From NCBI RefSeq assembly GCF_040225985.1, contig NZ_JBBPEU010000006.1, positions 1 through 64,000 on the forward strand: a DNA stretch of 64,000 nt, given 5' to 3'. The notes beneath the pieces were generated by a model, which saw nothing but the letters and a program-made list of their open reading frames with translations, was not told the DNA's origin and did no database searches. Shown here piece by piece: positions 17,952-25,548 of this stretch (position 1 is the first letter of the stretch; the number at the start of each line of letters is the position of its first letter). The position numbers and the translations under genes are program-made. The DNA comes from Shimia sp040225985. Its GTDB lineage: Bacteria; Pseudomonadota; Alphaproteobacteria; Rhodobacterales; Rhodobacteraceae.

Positions 17952-18026
17952 TGGAGCGGGCGATGAGATTCGAACTCACGACCCTAACCTTGGCAAGGTT
18001 ATGCTCTACCCCTGAGCTACGCCCGC
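17952..18026 (-). tRNA. tRNA-Gly (GCC), copy 2
   Basis: The same 75-base tRNA as the copy at 17855, identical at every position, with 22 bases between them. Being upstream on the minus strand, it is transcribed first, probably as one dimeric precursor with copy 1. The CCA end is encoded (17952-17954). Confidence 0.95.
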
Positions 18027-18160
18027 GTCATTGAGTGAGGCGTGAGATATAAAGACTCGCGCAGCGCCGCAAGAGGAAAATCGACCCCAGCGCAAAAAAA
18101 TGTCATTCAGGCGACGGGATTCCAATCCGATCCCGTATTACCGCCATGAGGACAGTACCG

Positions 18161-18523
18161 ATGACCCTGACCACACGCCGCGCCGCCCTATTGGGCCTAT
18201 GTGCCTTGCCGACCCTTGCCCTTGCGCATGGCGAACATGGCCGGGCCAGCATCCGCGCGTCGGCCAAGATCACACGCAACCGCAATAACAAGCTGCGCCT
18301 GAAGATCAGCATCTTGAACCTGAGCAGCAAGGCCATGGTGTTTGACTCCATGCAAGTGGACGGGGCCGAGATTGAAACCAAGCCCGGAAGCGCCCCGTTG
18401 CCGGGGTTTGGGGCGCTGGACGTGACCTGTGACCTGCACTTTGCGCAGGGCACACCAGAGCGGTTCACGCTGACGCTCGACTTTGGTCAGGACGGTCAGG
18501 AACATCTGCAGATTGTCCCGTGA
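18161..18523 (+). CDS. Small exported protein of unknown function
   Basis: A 120-residue protein with an N-terminal signal, MTLTTRRAALLGLCALPTLA, ending ALAHG. The twin arginine followed by a hydrophobic stretch makes export by Sec or Tat possible. The mature part is a beta-rich stretch (KLRLKISILNLSSKAMVFDSM) of about 100 residues starting with HGEHGRA, reminiscent of small periplasmic metal-handling domains but without a clear metal motif. The start at 18161 was chosen because GAGGA is 8 bases ahead. A tiny membrane protein gene follows. No family was recognised with confidence. Confidence 0.6.
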   Translation: MTLTTRRAALLGLCALPTLALAHGEHGRASIRASAKITRNRNNKLRLKISILNLSSKAMVFDSMQVDGAEIETKPGSAPLPGFGALDVTCDLHFAQGTPERFTLTLDFGQDGQEHLQIVP

Positions 18524-18551
18524 CAGGGAAAGCAACATGTCGGAGAGGATC

Positions 18552-18710
18552 ATGAAGATATCGGACAACCTGCGCCTTGCTGCGTTGATCGCCGCCATTC
18601 TTCTGGGGGTGGGCGCGCAGCGCTGGATCGGCGCACTGGATGACGGGCAAAGCCTTGCGGACACCAGAGATCTGCACGCATGTTCGGAACAGGCGCCCGC
18701 CTGCCTCTGA
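18552..18710 (+). CDS. Tiny single-span membrane protein, unknown
   Basis: A 52-residue product beginning MKISDNLRLAALIAAILLGV: one hydrophobic helix near the N-terminus followed by a polar tail with two cysteines (LHACSEQAPACL). GGAG at 18542-18545 is 6 bases ahead of the ATG; an in-frame ATG at 18537 is possible. It lies 28 bases after the exported-protein gene on the same strand, so the two may form a pair. Function unknown; that it is translated rests on the ribosome site and the coherent helix. Confidence 0.45.
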   Translation: MKISDNLRLAALIAAILLGVGAQRWIGALDDGQSLADTRDLHACSEQAPACL

Positions 18711-18714
18711 GACG

Positions 18715-19446
18715 TCAGTCGCCGTTTTCGAGAGCCGTAAGTCCTTGGCGCAGGGCCGTGCGCATTTCGACTTTTTCCATGTGAAGGCGCAGGCGCTGGT
18801 TATAGCCGCCGGGCGTGTTCAGCGCCTGTACCAGCGCGGCGGCGGGCGTGGCCGCAAGGCTGGATGACACAAGATGGCGCAGGAATGCCTCGCCCTGCGC
18901 CGGATCCGACACACGCGCGCCCAGCCAGTCACCGGCATCTTCCAACATGCGCGCGATGGGCGACAACACTGCCTGCGCACAAAGATAGGCGTCCATTTCG
19001 TCCGGCGTGGGCAGCGCAAAGATATGGTTGCGAGCCCCGAACAATGTGTCGATCAGCCCCGTGTCCCCGTGCATCATGATGGCCGACCCGCCCTCGGCGA
19101 TCGACGGAAACGGCATCATGATCGCCACCGCCTGCGCCGGCGCGACCAGTGCGTCCGCCTCGGCCAGCGAGGCCCCGGCCATGAGGGTGATGACCTGCTG
19201 ATCGGCGCGGAACACGAGGGCCCCGAGGATGTCCGGCGCTTGTTCGGCCATGAGGCCCAGAAAGATCACGTCGCTTTGGTCGATAACGGTCTGGTTGTCG
19301 GCTACAGTCACATTGTCATACGCACAGGCCAGCGCCGCGGCATTGGTGCGGCTGCGTTCGGAAACGGTGATTTTGTGCCCATCCCCAACGAGTCCCCTAA
19401 CAACTGCGGTGGCGATTGTGCCGGTGCCCAGAATTCCGATGCGCAT
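18715..19446 (-). CDS. proC: Pyrroline-5-carboxylate reductase family protein
   Basis: A 243-residue NAD(P)-dependent oxidoreductase of the ProC family, which makes proline from pyrroline-5-carboxylate. The Rossmann motif is MRIGILGTGTIATAVVRGL at the N-terminus; VIFLGLMAEQAPDIL and AVAIMMPFPSIAEGG follow. It is somewhat short for ProC (usually 265-275) and the C-terminal helical domain is less conserved, so a related reductase is possible. The start at 19446 has GAAAGGAAACACC ahead; an upstream in-frame extension to 19512 is not supported. It lies 34 bases downstream of xerC on the same strand. Confidence 0.75.
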   Translation of the reverse strand: MRIGILGTGTIATAVVRGLVGDGHKITVSERSRTNAAALACAYDNVTVADNQTVIDQSDVIFLGLMAEQAPDILGALVFRADQQVITLMAGASLAEADALVAPAQAVAIMMPFPSIAEGGSAIMMHGDTGLIDTLFGARNHIFALPTPDEMDAYLCAQAVLSPIARMLEDAGDWLGARVSDPAQGEAFLRHLVSSSLAATPAAALVQALNTPGGYNQRLRLHMEKVEMRTALRQGLTALENGD

Positions 19447-19480
19447 GGTGTTTCCTTTCGATGACCGCCCCATCCGCCGC

Positions 19481-20395
19481 CTAGGCCTTGGGGTGCGTCC
19501 GGTTGTAAACATCCATCAGGCGGGTGGTATCCACGGCGGTGTAGGCTTGGGTCGTGGACAGCGACGCATGCCCCAGAAGCTCCTGAATCGCGCGCAGGTC
19601 GCCGCCTGCCTCAAGCAGATGGGTGGCAAAGCTGTGGCGCAGGGCGTGGGGCGTCGCGGTCGCGGGCAGGCCCAGTTGCATCCGCGTGCGCGCCATCACC
19701 CCTGACACGATGCGGGGCGACAGACGTCCGCCGCGTACCCCGCGAAACAGCGGCGCATCGTCCTCTTTCGGGTGTGGACACAGGTCAAGATAGGCGGCAA
19801 CTGCCTCGCGCGCGGGGCCGATCACCGGCACCACCCGTTCCTTGCCGCCTTTGCCGAGAATACGCAGGGCAGGGGGCAGCGGCGCGTCCCGTCCGTTCAG
19901 GCCCAACGCCTCGGAAATCCGCAAGCCACAGCCATAAAGCAAGGTGACTACCGCGGTATCTCGCGCGCCAACCCAAGGCATTTGCGATTGCAACTCGACC
20001 GTATCGATGACGGCGCGGGCCGCGTCCTGATCCAGCGGGCGGGGCAGTTTTTTCTGGAATTTCGGCGCGCGGGTGGACAGCACCGCGGTGGGATCGAACT
20101 CTTCCCGCTCGGCCAGCCAGCGATAAAAGCTTTTGACCGCCGAAAGTTTGCGCGCCAGCGAGCGCGCGCCAACCCCGTGGCCGCGCGCATGGGCCATCCA
20201 TGCACGCATGTCGGATACGGTAATCTCGGTCAACGGGCGCATGCCCTGCGTTTCACCCTTGTGCAAAGTGATGAAGCTCAGGAATTCGGTCAGATCGCCC
20301 TGATAGGCCACCAGCGTGTTCTGCGAGGCGCCCGACAGGGCGGATTGGCTGGCCAGCCAGCCCGACAGCGCATCGGCAGCCGCCGGAGAGATCAC
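19481..20395 (-). CDS. xerC: Tyrosine recombinase XerC
   Basis: A 304-residue tyrosine recombinase that resolves chromosome dimers at dif with XerD. The N-terminal SAM-like domain (about 1-95) precedes the catalytic domain. Catalytic residues are Arg in CGLRISEALGL, Lys in GKGGKERVVPV, the HxxR of HALRHSFATHLLEAGGDLRA, His in LLGHASLSTTQAY and the nucleophile Tyr in TQAYTAV. The GTG start overlaps the DUF484 stop by 4 bases, and the DUF484-xerC pair is the usual arrangement in many proteobacteria. This is the housekeeping enzyme, not a phage integrase. Confidence 0.92.
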   Translation of the reverse strand: MISPAAADALSGWLASQSALSGASQNTLVAYQGDLTEFLSFITLHKGETQGMRPLTEITVSDMRAWMAHARGHGVGARSLARKLSAVKSFYRWLAEREEFDPTAVLSTRAPKFQKKLPRPLDQDAARAVIDTVELQSQMPWVGARDTAVVTLLYGCGLRISEALGLNGRDAPLPPALRILGKGGKERVVPVIGPAREAVAAYLDLCPHPKEDDAPLFRGVRGGRLSPRIVSGVMARTRMQLGLPATATPHALRHSFATHLLEAGGDLRAIQELLGHASLSTTQAYTAVDTTRLMDVYNRTHPKA

Positions 20396-21099
20396 GACAG
20401 CCAGCGCCGCATGGCCCGTTCGAACACGCCTGCGAAAAACGCCAGAAGATCGGTGCCCTGCTGCGGGGTGAATTGATGCGGGTCTTCCGCCCCCATCACC
20501 AGCATACCGGGCAGGCGGCCTTCTCCGAAATCCAGTTTCAGACAGGCTTCGGAGCGGATCCAGTCGGCCTCCTCGCCATAGATCAGCGTCGATCCAGAAT
20601 GCAGCTGGCGCAGGGTGACCTGTCGCAGCGGCACGTTTCGCCCGCCGGCCAGATAGTCGTCGATGAAACCGGGTTCTGCCACTGACAGCACATCGCCCAG
20701 TTTCTGGATGGCGGGATCGTCCTCGGATTGGACGGATTCAAGCACGAGGCGCACCGCATCCACCCGTAGGATTTCGGCCACTTCGCCGCCAAGGTCATGC
20801 AGGAAGGGTTCGAATTCCACCGGGTCCAGCATCCGCAGAATCGCCCGATGCACCTGGTTGGTGCCCGCGAGGTTTTCATAAGCGGCTGCGATCACGCTGC
20901 GGTGGGTGTCTTCCAGCCGGTCCAGCCGCGCCTCGAGACGTTCCATGGCAATGCCGCGCAGATCGACGATATTGCCACCCATGGATTTTTCGTTCGCGGC
21001 AATCAGGGCGCGCATTAGGTCCTGATCGTCCAGAATCATGTCTGGTTGAGAGATAATCTTCTCGCGCACCGAATCGTCGATTTTGGCGTTGCTGCTCAT
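20392..21099 (-). CDS. DUF484 family protein
   Basis: A 235-residue cytosolic protein of the DUF484 family, a GAF-like domain of unknown function found next to xerC in many proteobacteria. It starts MSSNAKIDDSVREKIISQPD and has DLRGIAMERLEARLDRLEDTH, typical of the family, then a GAF-like region ending FTPQQGTDLLAFFAGVFERA. It overlaps xerC by 4 bases, so the two are translationally coupled. No role is established beyond the genetic linkage. Confidence 0.85.
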   Translation of the reverse strand: MSSNAKIDDSVREKIISQPDMILDDQDLMRALIAANEKSMGGNIVDLRGIAMERLEARLDRLEDTHRSVIAAAYENLAGTNQVHRAILRMLDPVEFEPFLHDLGGEVAEILRVDAVRLVLESVQSEDDPAIQKLGDVLSVAEPGFIDDYLAGGRNVPLRQVTLRQLHSGSTLIYGEEADWIRSEACLKLDFGEGRLPGMLVMGAEDPHQFTPQQGTDLLAFFAGVFERAMRRWLS

Positions 21100-21209
21100 G
21101 TCTGTCTCGTTCTTGTTTGCGCCAATGGTATCAGAGCCGCGCGCGGAATGCCTCTTCTTTTTTGCGGCAATTTTCCGGACTGCGGGGCATGGGCATCGTC
21201 ACGCCGACG

Positions 21210-21239
21210 AAAAAAGGCGCAGATCATTCCCGCGCCTTT
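21210..21239 (-). terminator. Terminator after fsa
   Basis: On the minus strand, stem AAAGGCGC / GCGCCTTT (plus-strand 21232-21239 and 21213-21220) with an 11-base loop, followed by T residues (plus-strand A run 21210-21215). It ends the fsa transcript before DUF484. Confidence 0.75.
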
Positions 21240-21265
21240 CCTGTCTTTCAAAAAGGTGACCTCGC

Positions 21266-21919
21266 TCAGAGGATCTTGATCCCGGCCGCCTTGATGTCGG
21301 CAAGGAACGCATCCAGACCCTTGTCGGTCAGAGGGTGGTTCACCATCGACTTGATCACGCCCGGAGGCGCGGTCATCACGTCGGCCCCGCACAGGGCGCT
21401 TTGGGTGACGTGGTTCACAGTACGGATCGAGGCCGCCAAAATCTGGGTTTCAAAGCCGTAATTGTCATAGATTGTTCGGATGTCGGCAATCAGGTCCATG
21501 CCATCAAAGTTGATGTCATCCAGACGCCCGATAAATGGCGAGATGAAGGTCGCACCCGCCTTGGCCGCCAGCAGCGCCTGGTTGGCTGAGAAGCACAGAG
21601 TCACGTTGACCATGTGGCCGTCATCGCTCAGCGCCTTACATGCCTTGAGCCCGTCCCACGTCAGCGGGACTTTGACGGCGATGTTTTCGGCGATCTCTAC
21701 CAGCTTGCGCCCTTCGGCGATCATCTCGTCGGCATCGGTCGCGGTCACTTCGGCCGACACGGGGCCGTCGACCAGATCGCAGATTTCCTTGGTGACTTCG
21801 ATGATGTCACGGCCGGATTTCTTGATCAGCGAAGGGTTTGTGGTCACACCGTCCACCATGCCAAGATCGTTCAGTTCGGCGATGGCGTCGATTTCAGCGG
21901 TATCAACGAAGAATTTCAT
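21266..21919 (-). CDS. fsa: Fructose-6-phosphate aldolase / transaldolase-like
   Basis: A 217-residue small transaldolase (TalC/FSA type), which transfers or releases dihydroxyacetone units in central sugar phosphate metabolism. The start MKFFVDTAEIDAI and GVTTNPSLIKKSGRD are diagnostic. The Schiff-base lysine is in NIAVKVPLTWDGLKAC. Length is exactly that of the family; many members are annotated as probable transaldolase, and the two activities cannot be separated from sequence. It is divergent from priA, 130 bases apart. Confidence 0.9.
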   Translation of the reverse strand: MKFFVDTAEIDAIAELNDLGMVDGVTTNPSLIKKSGRDIIEVTKEICDLVDGPVSAEVTATDADEMIAEGRKLVEIAENIAVKVPLTWDGLKACKALSDDGHMVNVTLCFSANQALLAAKAGATFISPFIGRLDDINFDGMDLIADIRTIYDNYGFETQILAASIRTVNHVTQSALCGADVMTAPPGVIKSMVNHPLTDKGLDAFLADIKAAGIKIL

Positions 21920-22049
21920 GGGCGCGGGTCCTTTGATGGGTTGGCCTTTCCTTGGCTTGCCTTTAGCGCAAGTTTTGAGATGCTGGAACCCCCAAGCGCC
22001 GGCGCGTGGCAGGGTTTGGCCGAGGGCAGGGCCGGGAGCAGAGACAGAC

Positions 22050-24245
22050 GTGGACGAACAGGACTTCTTTGATCAGGGTGCATTGGTCGCGGTGCAGACA
22101 ACGCAGCCGCTGGACCGGATGCTTGACTACAAGGCGCCCGAGGGAGGTTGTTTCCGCGGTGCTTTTGTCGAGGTGCCGCTGGGCCCGCGCAAGGTGCTTG
22201 GCGTGGTCTGGGGCGCGGGGCGCGGCGATTTCGACTATGCCAAGGTGCGCCCGGTCAACCGCGCGCTGGACGTGGTCCCGATGCGCGACGAGATGCGCGC
22301 GTTCCTCGAGCGCGCGGCCGAATATACCCTGACGCCCCTGCACGCCATGCTACGCCTCGCGACCCGCGCGCCGGGCCTGTCTGACCCGCCCTCGATGCGC
22401 AAGATCTATCGTCTTGGAAAAGGAGAGCCGGATCGGCAGACCGACGCCCGCCGCCGCGTGCTTGAAACCCTTCACGAGTATGGCGGTCTGGCCTTTACCC
22501 TCAAGGAACTGAGCGAGATGGCCGGGGTCACGGGCTCGGTGGTGAAGGGGCTTGTGAAACAGGGCGTGGTTCGCGAAGAGGATACGCCGCGCGACGTGCC
22601 TTTCCTGCGGCTGGACCCTGATCGGGGCGGCAAGGACCTGACCGGAGATCAGGCCGCCACGGCCGACACCCTACGCGCCGGCATCCGGTCGGGCAACTAT
22701 GGCACCACCTTGCTACGCGGCGTGACCGGATCGGGCAAGACCGAGGTCTATCTCGAGGCCGTGGCCGAATGTCTGCGCATGGGACGACAGGCCCTTGTAC
22801 TGTTGCCCGAGATTGCCCTCACGGCCGAATTCCTGACCCGGGTCGAGGCCCGTTTCGGCGCCAAACCGGCAGAGTGGCATTCCGGCGTGACTATGACAGA
22901 ACGCCGCCGTATCTGGAAAATGGTCGGACAGGGTTGCGCGCAGGTGGTGATCGGGGCGCGGTCGGCCCTGTTCCTGCCCTTCCAGAACCTTGGCCTGATC
23001 GTGGTCGATGAAGAACATGACACGTCATACAAACAGGACGATGGCGTGCTCTATAACGCGCGCGACATGGCCGTGCTGAGGGCCAGCATCTGTGGCGCGC
23101 GGGTAGTGCTGGCCTCGGCGACCCCTTCGCTGGAAAGCTGGGTCAATGCGGAGGCAGGGAAATACGAAAAACTGGAGCTGACCTCGCGGTTCGGTCCCGC
23201 CGTCCTGCCCGAGATGAAAGCCATCGACATGCGGGCCGAAGACCTGCCCGGCAGCCGCTGGATTTCGCCCTCGCTGAAACAAGCCGTCAACCGACGGCTT
23301 GAACAGGGCGAGCAGTCATTGTTGTTCATCAACCGGCGCGGCTATGCGCCGGTCACGATCTGCCGCGCCTGCGGTCACCAGATCGGCTGTGACCAATGCG
23401 ATGCCCGTATGGTGGAGCACCGGTTCCTGAAACGGCTGGTTTGTCATCAGTGCGGCGAAACCAAACCCATGCCCGAGGCCTGCCCTTCCTGCCATGTCGA
23501 GGGCAAGCTGGCCCCGGTCGGCCCCGGGGTCGAGCGTTTGGCCGAAGAGGCGCAGTCCCTCTGGCCCGAGGCGCGGCTGGCGGTGCTGTCCTCGGACCTG
23601 TTCGGCTCGGCCCGCGCCCTGAAGGAAGGGATCAACACCATCGCCGAAGGCGGCGCGGATATCATTATCGGCACGCAGCTTGTGGCCAAGGGCCACAACT
23701 TTCCGCTGCTGACGCTGGTCGGCGTGATCGATGCGGACCTGGGGCTGCAAGGGTCCGACCTGCGCGCGGCCGAGCGCACCTTTCAACTGATGCGGCAGGT
23801 GGCCGGACGCGCCGGGCGGTCCGAGAAAAAAGGCGAGGCGCTGTTGCAGACCTTCCAGCCCGAGCATCCGGTGATCCGTGCTATCCTTTCTGGGGACGAG
23901 GTGGGCTTCTGGCGCGCCGAGGCCGAAGAACGCCGCCATGCCGGGGTGCCGCCGTTTGGCAGGATGGCCGGCATTATCCTGTCGGCGCCGGATGTACAGC
24001 AGGTGTTTGATTTGGGCAATGCGCTGGCAAGGAATGATGGCCCGATGCGCGCCATCGGCGCACAGGTGTTTGGCCCCGCGCCCGCCCCGATTGCGCGGGT
24101 GCGCGGGCGCCACAGGGTGCGGTTGCTGGTCAAGGCGGACAAAGGCGCGCCGATCCAGGCAGCGCTGGCGCAATGGGTCGGGCAGTTTCGCCTCAAGAAC
24201 GACATCCGCCTGTCCGTCGATATCGACCCGCAGAGTTTCTACTAG
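22050..24245 (+). CDS. priA: Primosomal protein N' (replication restart helicase PriA)
   Basis: A 731-residue superfamily 2 helicase that reloads the replisome at stalled forks. The N-terminal DNA-binding region begins with LDRMLDYKAPEGGCFRGAFV; Walker A is GVTGSGKTEVYLE, the DEAH-type box is VVDEEHDTSYKQ, and the zinc-binding cysteines lie in CRACGHQIGCDQC and CHQCGETKPMPEACPSC. GTQLVAKGHNFP and GRAGRS complete the helicase motifs. The start is a GTG at 22050 with GGGAG ahead; the long in-frame extension upstream lies antisense to fsa and is not part of the gene. Confidence 0.93.
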   Translation: MDEQDFFDQGALVAVQTTQPLDRMLDYKAPEGGCFRGAFVEVPLGPRKVLGVVWGAGRGDFDYAKVRPVNRALDVVPMRDEMRAFLERAAEYTLTPLHAMLRLATRAPGLSDPPSMRKIYRLGKGEPDRQTDARRRVLETLHEYGGLAFTLKELSEMAGVTGSVVKGLVKQGVVREEDTPRDVPFLRLDPDRGGKDLTGDQAATADTLRAGIRSGNYGTTLLRGVTGSGKTEVYLEAVAECLRMGRQALVLLPEIALTAEFLTRVEARFGAKPAEWHSGVTMTERRRIWKMVGQGCAQVVIGARSALFLPFQNLGLIVVDEEHDTSYKQDDGVLYNARDMAVLRASICGARVVLASATPSLESWVNAEAGKYEKLELTSRFGPAVLPEMKAIDMRAEDLPGSRWISPSLKQAVNRRLEQGEQSLLFINRRGYAPVTICRACGHQIGCDQCDARMVEHRFLKRLVCHQCGETKPMPEACPSCHVEGKLAPVGPGVERLAEEAQSLWPEARLAVLSSDLFGSARALKEGINTIAEGGADIIIGTQLVAKGHNFPLLTLVGVIDADLGLQGSDLRAAERTFQLMRQVAGRAGRSEKKGEALLQTFQPEHPVIRAILSGDEVGFWRAEAEERRHAGVPPFGRMAGIILSAPDVQQVFDLGNALARNDGPMRAIGAQVFGPAPAPIARVRGRHRVRLLVKADKGAPIQAALAQWVGQFRLKNDIRLSVDIDPQSFY

Positions 24246-24367
24246 CGGTGTCTCGGGGGCTTTGCCCCCAAACCCCCAAGGTATTTGACCCAAGAAAAAG
24301 CCGGAATGATCTTTTTCTTGGGAAAATACCTCGGAGCGCGAGGCAGAGCCTCGCCGCCGGCACCGCG
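24246..24367. other. Convergent intergenic region packed with hairpins
   Basis: This 122-base gap between priA and the TsuA-like gene contains four consecutive hairpins: GGGGGC/GCCCCC (24255-24269), a long inverted repeat (24279-24331), CGAGGC/GCCTCG (24339-24353) and CACCGCG/CGCGGTG (24361-24377), whose loop is the TAA stop of the transporter. It probably terminates both convergent transcripts. Confidence 0.6.
24279..24331. repeat. Long inverted repeat made of two head-to-head 3'-end elements
   Basis: Left arm 24279-24300 (AGGTATTTGACC then CAAGAAAAAG) pairs with right arm 24311-24331 (CTTTTTCTTG then GGAAAATACCT), nearly 20 bp, with a 10-base loop. Each arm resembles the GAGTATTTTT element seen after ruvB, folD and the dehydratase gene, and each reads in the same direction as the gene it follows. 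Confidence 0.6.
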
Positions 24368-25432
24368 TTACGCGGTGGCGGCTCGTGCGCCGCGCTGGTC
24401 GACAAGGATATCGGTCGCCATGGCACCGATCCACATGCAGAACAGGGCGCACCATGCCGTGCCCGCAAAGATCGAGCCGCCGGTCACGCCCGCGCCGATG
24501 GCGCAACCGCCCGCCAGCATCGCGCCAAAGCCCATCAGGACAGCACCGGTCATGGCACGGCGCATGTTGCTTTCGCCTTCGAAACCCTGGAACTTGAACT
24601 CGCCCGACAGGATTGCGGCCACGAAAGACCCGATCACCACGCCGGGCACCAGGCCGATATCGAACTCCAGCACCGCGTTGCGGTCGAGGAAGAACATCAG
24701 TGTATGGGCCGAGGGCCCCGAGAAGGTGGCGCTTTCAATCTGGACCGGCTCAAAGGCGACTTGTGCCAGCCCGTAGGTCAGCACCCAGCCTACTGCGACG
24801 GCAAAGCCCACGCCCGAGGCAAAGATCAGGCGCGACGCGCCGATCCGGTTCTTGCGCGCGATCACCAGCGCCAGCACCGCCATCACCGCGCCAAAAGCCA
24901 GCCCGGTGAACTCGGGCAGACCGAAGGCGGCAATCAGGTCGACATTGCGCCCGCCATCCGTGACCCAGAGCATCGCAATCTTGTCGCGCCAGCCTGACAG
25001 CACACCTGACAGGCTCATCTGGGCGACCACCGCAAAGATCAGCCCCGACACCACCGAGCGCAGGTTGCCGTTCGCGGCCAGCACCAGAAGGCGGCCGGAA
25101 CAGCCACGCGCCAGCACCATGCCGACCCCGAACAAAAGCCCTCCGATGATCGCGCCCGACCACGAGCCCGGCACGGCCATCATGCGCGCGTCAGCCGAAT
25201 GCATCAGCCCCATCGCCTGCGCCCCCTGCACCCAGACAATCGCGGTCGAGATGGTCAGCAGCCAGACCGCCACTTTGTCGCCCAGCTCGCCGCGCGCAAA
25301 TTCCACGGTTGCGGCCCGCAGGCAGAATTTCGACCGTTGTGCGGCGACCCCGAAGATGATCCCCGTTATCAATCCCAGAACCGCCGCGGTGGGCGCTTCG
25401 CCTATGCGTTCGACGAGGGCGAGAATATCCAT
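24368..25432 (-). CDS. YeeE/YedE (TsuA-like) sulfur-compound transporter
   Basis: A 354-residue inner-membrane protein of the YeeE/YedE family, which includes the thiosulfate channel TsuA. About nine or ten hydrophobic segments form an internal duplication. Conserved cysteines appear in QRSKFCLRAATVEFARG, LARGCSGRLLVLAANG and LAGGCAIGAGVTGGS, matching the family pattern of cysteines that pass the sulfur ion. No TusA-like partner (YeeD/TsuB) is adjacent. The region ahead of the ATG contains CTTC-N8-GAAT overlapping the ribosome site, resembling a SqrR/BigR operator. Thiosulfate or another reduced sulfur compound is a reasonable substrate. Confidence 0.85.
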   Translation of the reverse strand: MDILALVERIGEAPTAAVLGLITGIIFGVAAQRSKFCLRAATVEFARGELGDKVAVWLLTISTAIVWVQGAQAMGLMHSADARMMAVPGSWSGAIIGGLLFGVGMVLARGCSGRLLVLAANGNLRSVVSGLIFAVVAQMSLSGVLSGWRDKIAMLWVTDGGRNVDLIAAFGLPEFTGLAFGAVMAVLALVIARKNRIGASRLIFASGVGFAVAVGWVLTYGLAQVAFEPVQIESATFSGPSAHTLMFFLDRNAVLEFDIGLVPGVVIGSFVAAILSGEFKFQGFEGESNMRRAMTGAVLMGFGAMLAGGCAIGAGVTGGSIFAGTAWCALFCMWIGAMATDILVDQRGARAATA

Positions 25433-25440
25433 GGTGATCC

Positions 25441-25456
25441 CTTCAATAATATGAAT
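25441..25456. promoter_or_regulatory. Candidate SqrR/BigR-type operator in front of TsuA-like gene
   Basis: CTTC (25441-25444), 8 bases, GAAT (25453-25456), one mismatch from the reported ATTC-N8-GAAT pattern of SqrR-type persulfide repressors. It starts 9 bases before the ATG and overlaps the GAAGGGA ribosome site. Matches of this quality are expected by chance many times in 64 kb, so the placement is the main evidence; a SqrR-like gene is present at 51891. Confidence 0.35.
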
Positions 25457-25548
25457 GGGTGGATATATGCCCGCGATGTCGCGTTTGACCTTGATTCAGA
25501 TCAGGGAAGGTCGCGAATCTGCTCGCCTTCGGGGGGTAAAAGGCGTAG

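Noticed and set aside
17855..18026. Tandem tRNA genes as an integration site
   Set aside because: No fragment of the tRNA is repeated further away, and neighbouring genes are housekeeping genes.
19481..20395. A possible phage integrase marking a mobile element
   Set aside because: It is XerC: it is linked to DUF484 and has no attachment repeat, phage gene or transfer gene nearby.
22050..24245. A much longer priA starting at 21480
   Set aside because: The extra 190 codons lie antisense to the start of fsa and do not resemble PriA; the GTG at 22050 gives the normal length.
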